DNA from: a virus
IMG/VR virus record: IMGVR_UViG_3300045738_002037
Coordinates: 92,697 to 156,696 of that record
Strand: one strand, 5' to 3'
DNA: 64,000 bases
A program made the position numbers and the translations under genes. Within the stretch, counting starts at the first letter, position 1. Each line of letters begins with the position of its first letter. The notes under the pieces were generated by a model. The model ran no database searches. It was not told the DNA's origin and worked only from the letters and a program-made list of their open reading frames with translations. Positions 61,456 through 64,000 of the stretch are shown one piece after another.

Positions 61456-61854
61456 ATGAATTACAAAGTCACAACCATCATACTGGCGGTCACGCTATTG
61501 ACAGTGGTGAATTACGCAATTTGGCAAAATGCTGAAAATAGTAATTTAGAATTGTTAATTGAAGCATCGGACACGCGTAACAACATTAATTTAGATGAAA
61601 ATCGCGAATTACATAAAATTCTTCTACACAATATAAGCACAAAAAATGATGAAATCATTAAAAATCAAGGCCGAATTGAAGGTATTGTTGATTTTATTAA
61701 TAAGCCAGACGATTATTTTGAATTTTGGCATCAAGGATATCAACAAGGTTTAGATCAAAATAAAGATATGGAAGAGATTGAAAACAAGATTAAAAATGAA
61801 ATTGAAAAGACACCGCAAGATATAAAACCTAAAAATACTGAAGGGGCATCTTAA
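61456..61854 (+). CDS. Membrane-anchored coiled-coil protein, 132 aa
   Basis: AAGGAG precedes the ATG. The N-terminus VTTIILAVTLLTVVNYAIW is a signal anchor, and the rest is a long charged helix (LLIEASDTRNNINLDENREL; EEIENKIKNEIEKTPQD), likely a coiled coil outside the membrane. Such small proteins occur in phage lysis or superinfection-exclusion regions, though no spanin lipobox was seen. The function is unknown. Confidence 0.65.
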   Translation: MNYKVTTIILAVTLLTVVNYAIWQNAENSNLELLIEASDTRNNINLDENRELHKILLHNISTKNDEIIKNQGRIEGIVDFINKPDDYFEFWHQGYQQGLDQNKDMEEIENKIKNEIEKTPQDIKPKNTEGAS

Positions 61855-61861
61855 TAAGATA

Positions 61862-61935
<74 letters not shown>

Positions 61936-61951
61936 TTCTCAAATATACACT

Positions 61952-62392
61952 ATGACTATTGATCCCAAACAAATAGCTAAGATGATAACGGAAGACCCAG
62001 ATGAGATCAATCCGCTAGACAATATTAAAGATACGTATGGCTATCAATGCGATGTTTGCGAGAAAAAGAGAGATTTTCAAGAATCCTTGCCATGTGATAT
62101 CTGTCAGGACGTTTATGGCCTTATAGGACCAGAGGTTTCAAGAATTTGTAGTAGGTGTAACGACATCAAATACGAAAACGGCGTAGGAGAAGATAGCATG
62201 ATGTTTTGGGATTCGGAGATCAACGGATCCGACTGGTATGTGAACTTCAATGTGGGGGAGAGTTACCCCGGCAGAGGGCCAAATGTTGTTTGTCCTGGCT
62301 GTTTATCTAAAAGAAAAGTATGGCAGAATCCTCAAGCAAATCGTGCCGATCGCCGCTACAATCTATATGATCTTGACGGTAATTTAATATAA
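61952..62392 (+). CDS. Leader-module family protein with zinc-finger-like body, 146 aa
   Basis: MTIDPKQIAKMITEDPDE, then NPLDNIKDTYGYQ, matches the leaders 20-30 kb away almost exactly. The body has CDVCEKK, CDICQDV, CSRCND and CPGCLSK, giving four Cys pairs like the proteins at 39.0-39.6 kb. It lies 16 bases after tRNA-Arg. Its TAA overlaps the next ATG (TAATG). It shows that the family is dispersed, not only tandem. Confidence 0.75.
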   Translation: MTIDPKQIAKMITEDPDEINPLDNIKDTYGYQCDVCEKKRDFQESLPCDICQDVYGLIGPEVSRICSRCNDIKYENGVGEDSMMFWDSEINGSDWYVNFNVGESYPGRGPNVVCPGCLSKRKVWQNPQANRADRRYNLYDLDGNLI

Positions 62393-62622
62393 TGACTAAT
62401 ATACCAGACCCAATCTTTAAAGTTGCCAACCCCAAACTATATGAAGGTATTGGGAATCCGCTGAACCATATTGAAGATAAATTCGAAAATATACACAATA
62501 ATCTAGAAAACGGTTGGTATTTTTGGGACGAGGCATGGAGTGATCACCATGGCCCATATAATACAGAAGATATAGCTCGCGAACATCTAAACAAATATTG
62601 CAAAAAGTTAAATATTATTTAG
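62392..62622 (+). CDS. Protein with diverged NPLDNIED module, 76 aa
   Basis: NPLNHIEDKFENIHNNLENG at residues 22-41 corresponds to NPLDNIEDTF of the family, but the DPKQIAKMITEDPDE leader is missing (the start is MTNIPDPIFKVANPKLYEG). The end is aromatic (YFWDEAWSDHHGPYNTEDI). It shares a start/stop overlap with the full leader gene before it. The role is unknown. Confidence 0.6.
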   Translation: MTNIPDPIFKVANPKLYEGIGNPLNHIEDKFENIHNNLENGWYFWDEAWSDHHGPYNTEDIAREHLNKYCKKLNII

Positions 62623-62827
62623 GCGAGCCATTGCTAAAATCGGCGTCTAATGATTCAAGGCAGTCTTCGGCATTCGCTAGAATCTCAGTCCACTTTGTGA
62701 TTTCTTCTAACAAATCCGAATGTTCGCCGATGCCCACAGTTTTATTAAAATAAATATCAAGTGTAGCAATTGCCTCTAATTTTTTGGCTTTAAAGTGGGC
62801 TATTGCCGCGTCATATAAAAGATTCAT
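62615..62827 (-). CDS. Hypothetical protein, 70 aa
   Basis: GGGAG precedes the ATG at 62827. The protein is a helical bundle type: AHFKAKKLEAIATLDIYF, VGIGEHSDLLEEITKWTE, LANAEDCLESLD. It is likely a member of a small family found widely in phages, without known function. It overlaps the convergent plus-strand gene by 8 bases and follows the cold-shock gene. Confidence 0.6.
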   Translation of the reverse strand: MNLLYDAAIAHFKAKKLEAIATLDIYFNKTVGIGEHSDLLEEITKWTEILANAEDCLESLDADFSNGSPK

Positions 62828-62839
62828 TTTTACTCCCAC

Positions 62840-63040
62840 TTAATCAATAATTTGTACGTTTTCAGCACGTGGTCCCTTTGGACCCATGCCTTCTTCATAC
62901 GTAACTCGCTGGCCTTCTTGTAATTCCTCATACTGCACGCCATTCAATGCTGTAAGATGGAAGAACATGTCTTTACCAGTACCGTTGTCAATAAATCCAA
63001 AACCCTTGTCAGTCAGTCTCTTAATTGTGCCTTCAGCCAT
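62840..63040 (-). CDS. Cold-shock domain protein, 66 aa
   Basis: The start at 63040 gives MAEGTIKRLTDKGFGFID with the RNP1 motif KGFGFID, then DMFFHLTA (RNP2), and the end EGMGPKGPRAENVQI, the full cold-shock domain. These proteins bind single-stranded nucleic acid and act as RNA chaperones. The length is exact for the CspA family. The upstream region carries a TATAAT and an inverted repeat, so it has its own promoter. Confidence 0.92.
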   Translation of the reverse strand: MAEGTIKRLTDKGFGFIDNGTGKDMFFHLTALNGVQYEELQEGQRVTYEEGMGPKGPRAENVQIID

Positions 63041-63091
63041 TAATCTTGCTACCTGTAAAAATTGTCGTAATTTAAAACCCACAATGGTTTT

Positions 63092-63119
63092 AATGTATTT
63101 ACTAAAATACATTATTATA
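63092..63119 (-). promoter_or_regulatory. Promoter and inverted repeat upstream of the cold-shock gene
   Basis: On the minus strand TATAAT (63119-63114) is directly followed by AATGTATTT and AAATACATT (63113-63092; 9-base arms, 4-base spacer). The start site would fall inside the repeat, which may be an operator or a 5' mRNA hairpin. Confidence 0.4.
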
Positions 63120-63140
63120 AACGCACATATTATATAAAAT

Positions 63141-63180
63141 AAAAGGCTCTTCCAAAAATTATTGGAAGAGCCTTTATTCG
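63141..63180. terminator. Intrinsic terminator
   Basis: AAAGGCTCTTCCAA (63142-63155) pairs with TTGGAAGAGCCTTT (63162-63175), 14 bases with a 6-base loop, followed on the minus strand by TTTTATTTTA. It ends the transcript of the Ser/Thr/Glu/Ala-repeat gene before the cold-shock gene. Confidence 0.9.
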
Positions 63181-63274
63181 CGGCGTCCCGCGTAATCTAA
63201 GTTACTATCTAAGTTACTAATGCGTTCCCTCTGTTCTGGGAGTAGGAACTGCCGAAAAACTCCCGAAACCACAC

Positions 63275-63535
63275 TTACTCAGTGGTTTCTTCCGTAGCTT
63301 CAGCCGATTCCTCTGTAGCTTCAGCCGATTCCTCTGTAGCTTCAGCCGATTCCGTCGTAGCGGTTTCTTCTGTAGTAGTCTCAGAGCATGCTTCAGTTGA
63401 TTCTGCAGTGGCAGAACCACAAGCTTCAGTAGACTCTGTGGTGGCGGTTTCGGAACATGCTGACTCCGTAGTGGAAGACTCTGCTGCGACATCTTCTTCT
63501 GTAGCTGCAGTGGTTTCCGGTGTTTGGTCGTTCAT
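63275..63535 (-). CDS. Low-complexity Thr/Glu/Ala/Ser repeat protein, 86 aa
   Basis: The minus-strand frame starts MNDQTPETTAATEED, with GGAG 9 bases upstream. It consists almost only of T, E, A and S. The C-terminal part is a 7-residue repeat (EESAEAT) three times over, encoded by a 21-base tandem repeat. It is disordered and strongly acidic. A plus-strand frame across it is a mirror of the repeat and lacks a start signal. It is followed by a good terminator, so it is likely expressed. Confidence 0.6.
   Translation of the reverse strand: MNDQTPETTAATEEDVAAESSTTESACSETATTESTEACGSATAESTEACSETTTEETATTESAEATEESAEATEESAEATEETTE
63294..63350 (-). repeat. 21-bp tandem repeat
   Basis: About two and a half copies of a 21-base unit (gtagcttcagccgattcctc plus one base) encode the EESAEAT heptad at the end of the acidic repeat protein. 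Confidence 0.8.
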
Positions 63536-63632
63536 TCGATGTTACTCCGTCTTAAAAATGTGAAATGGAAGACAACATGTCTCCTCTTTAAATTAAATAC
63601 ATTTTGAAATATTTTTTGCAATAATATCATAA

Positions 63633-63770
63633 TCAATCTTTATTATCAATAATATATGCAAAATATAAAAACCAACATACACAAACAAGCACACCAAACA
63701 AAGGAAAAACGAATAATGACAAAGTAATCACGATATTATCTAAAATATTGTCTTTATCTGCTGGTTTCAT
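63633..63770 (-). CDS. Small single-span membrane protein, 45 aa
   Basis: From ATG 63770 to TGA 63633: MKPADKDNILDNI, followed by a hydrophobic stretch VITLSLFVFPLFGVLVCVC and WFLYFAYIIDNKD. It is a clear transmembrane segment with charged ends. The gene lies 19 bases after the upstream minus-strand gene. The ribosome-binding site is weak, so the call is moderate. Confidence 0.55.
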   Translation of the reverse strand: MKPADKDNILDNIVITLSLFVFPLFGVLVCVCWFLYFAYIIDNKD

Positions 63771-63789
63771 AAAATTTCATCTTTTATAC

Positions 63790-64000
63790 TCACCCGTACT
63801 TTTCCGTTGCGGATTGCTTGTTCACCAGCGGCGGTCTTCCTTTTTCCCAATATAATCCCGCCTGGTGACCGCGATTGTCGATCCGTGAAAAGACCAGCGG
63901 CCGAATTTGTCTATAAGAGGTTAAATCTTCATTATACCATGCGAATTGTCCTTCAAATTCGCCGAATCCTTCTATCACTGCTGCGAACATAGCTTGATCT
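63790..64000 (-). CDS. Hypothetical protein (5' end may lie beyond the window)
   Basis: The frame is open to the right edge, with an in-frame ATG at 63990 (MFAAVIEGFGEFEGQFAWYNED). Upstream codons in the window contain no stop, so the true start may be outside. The visible 66 residues include YRQIRPLVFSRIDNRGHQ and end QSATEKYG. No family was recognised. Confidence 0.5.
   Translation of the reverse strand, partial: DQAMFAAVIEGFGEFEGQFAWYNEDLTSYRQIRPLVFSRIDNRGHQAGLYWEKGRPPLVNKQSATEKYG

Noticed and set aside
63294-63350. CRISPR-like repeats
   Set aside because: Repeats are contiguous, in frame and without unique spacers; they encode a heptad protein repeat.
63282-63563. Plus-strand frame of Ser/Val/Ala repeats
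   Set aside because: It is the complement of the 21-base repeats in the minus-strand Thr/Glu/Ala gene. No ribosome-binding site; the minus strand has one and a terminator.

Overview
The window reads as 64 kb of a large tailed-phage genome that is AT-rich, densely coding and uses both strands. The phage call rests on a T4-type core: a gp46/gp47-like Rad50/Mre11 pair, a gp55-like late sigma candidate, TATAAATA late-promoter matches and a phage-type tRNA. It also rests on a 15.9-kb virion-type gene and many short genes joined by ATGA overlaps. The host is probably Gram-negative, because the phage carries Kdo, heptose and other envelope-sugar enzymes. No integrase, transposase, CRISPR array or rRNA was seen.

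Layout. 1-3.5 kb: minus-strand small genes, starting with a truncated SGNH-like protein. 3.5-19.4 kb: one gene for a protein of about 5,285 residues, with two pectate-lyase-like beta-helices, YWTD propeller segments and poly-threonine linkers. 19.9-27.8 kb: metabolism (KdsA, dCMP deaminase, a PurZ-like adenylosuccinate synthetase, TIM-barrel enzymes, a deoxyribosyltransferase-like protein) and a gp55-like sigma candidate. 27.9-36.6 kb: a second transcription-factor candidate, gp46, an XPD/DinG-like helicase and gp47. 32.6-33.7 kb and 36.7-41.3 kb: clusters of paralogous proteins that share a short N-terminal leader, with a 650-base structured RNA candidate inside the second cluster. 41.4-47.3 kb: a collagen-like virion protein, glycosyltransferase, actin-like ATPase and nucleotidyltransferase. 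47.3-60.3 kb: a glycan island (methyltransferase, glycosyltransferases, dioxygenase fusion, GDP-fucose synthase-like, archaeal-type GAPDH, sulfatase) interrupted by the N-terminal half of a DnaE polymerase. 60.5-64 kb: small membrane proteins, tRNA-Arg, two more leader or motif genes and a cold-shock protein.

Three systems stand out. First, about a dozen leader copies of the form DPKQIAKMITEDPDE, plus a second leader MKLSRILNE, precede unrelated bodies that are often zinc-ribbon-like. Nearly all carry [I/L]-x-E, the cleavage consensus of the T4 prohead protease, so they may be capsid-targeting propeptides on a set of packaged, injected proteins (inference). Second, the 37.93-38.58 kb gap folds into nested helices whose G.U pairs consistently point to a plus-strand RNA, opposite to the flanking genes. 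Third, the adenylosuccinate synthetase has Ser in place of the catalytic Asp and lacks the GTP-specificity Asp. Both are features of PurZ, so the phage may contain 2-aminoadenine (Z) DNA.

All calls come from reading the sequence. No database search or folding program was run.
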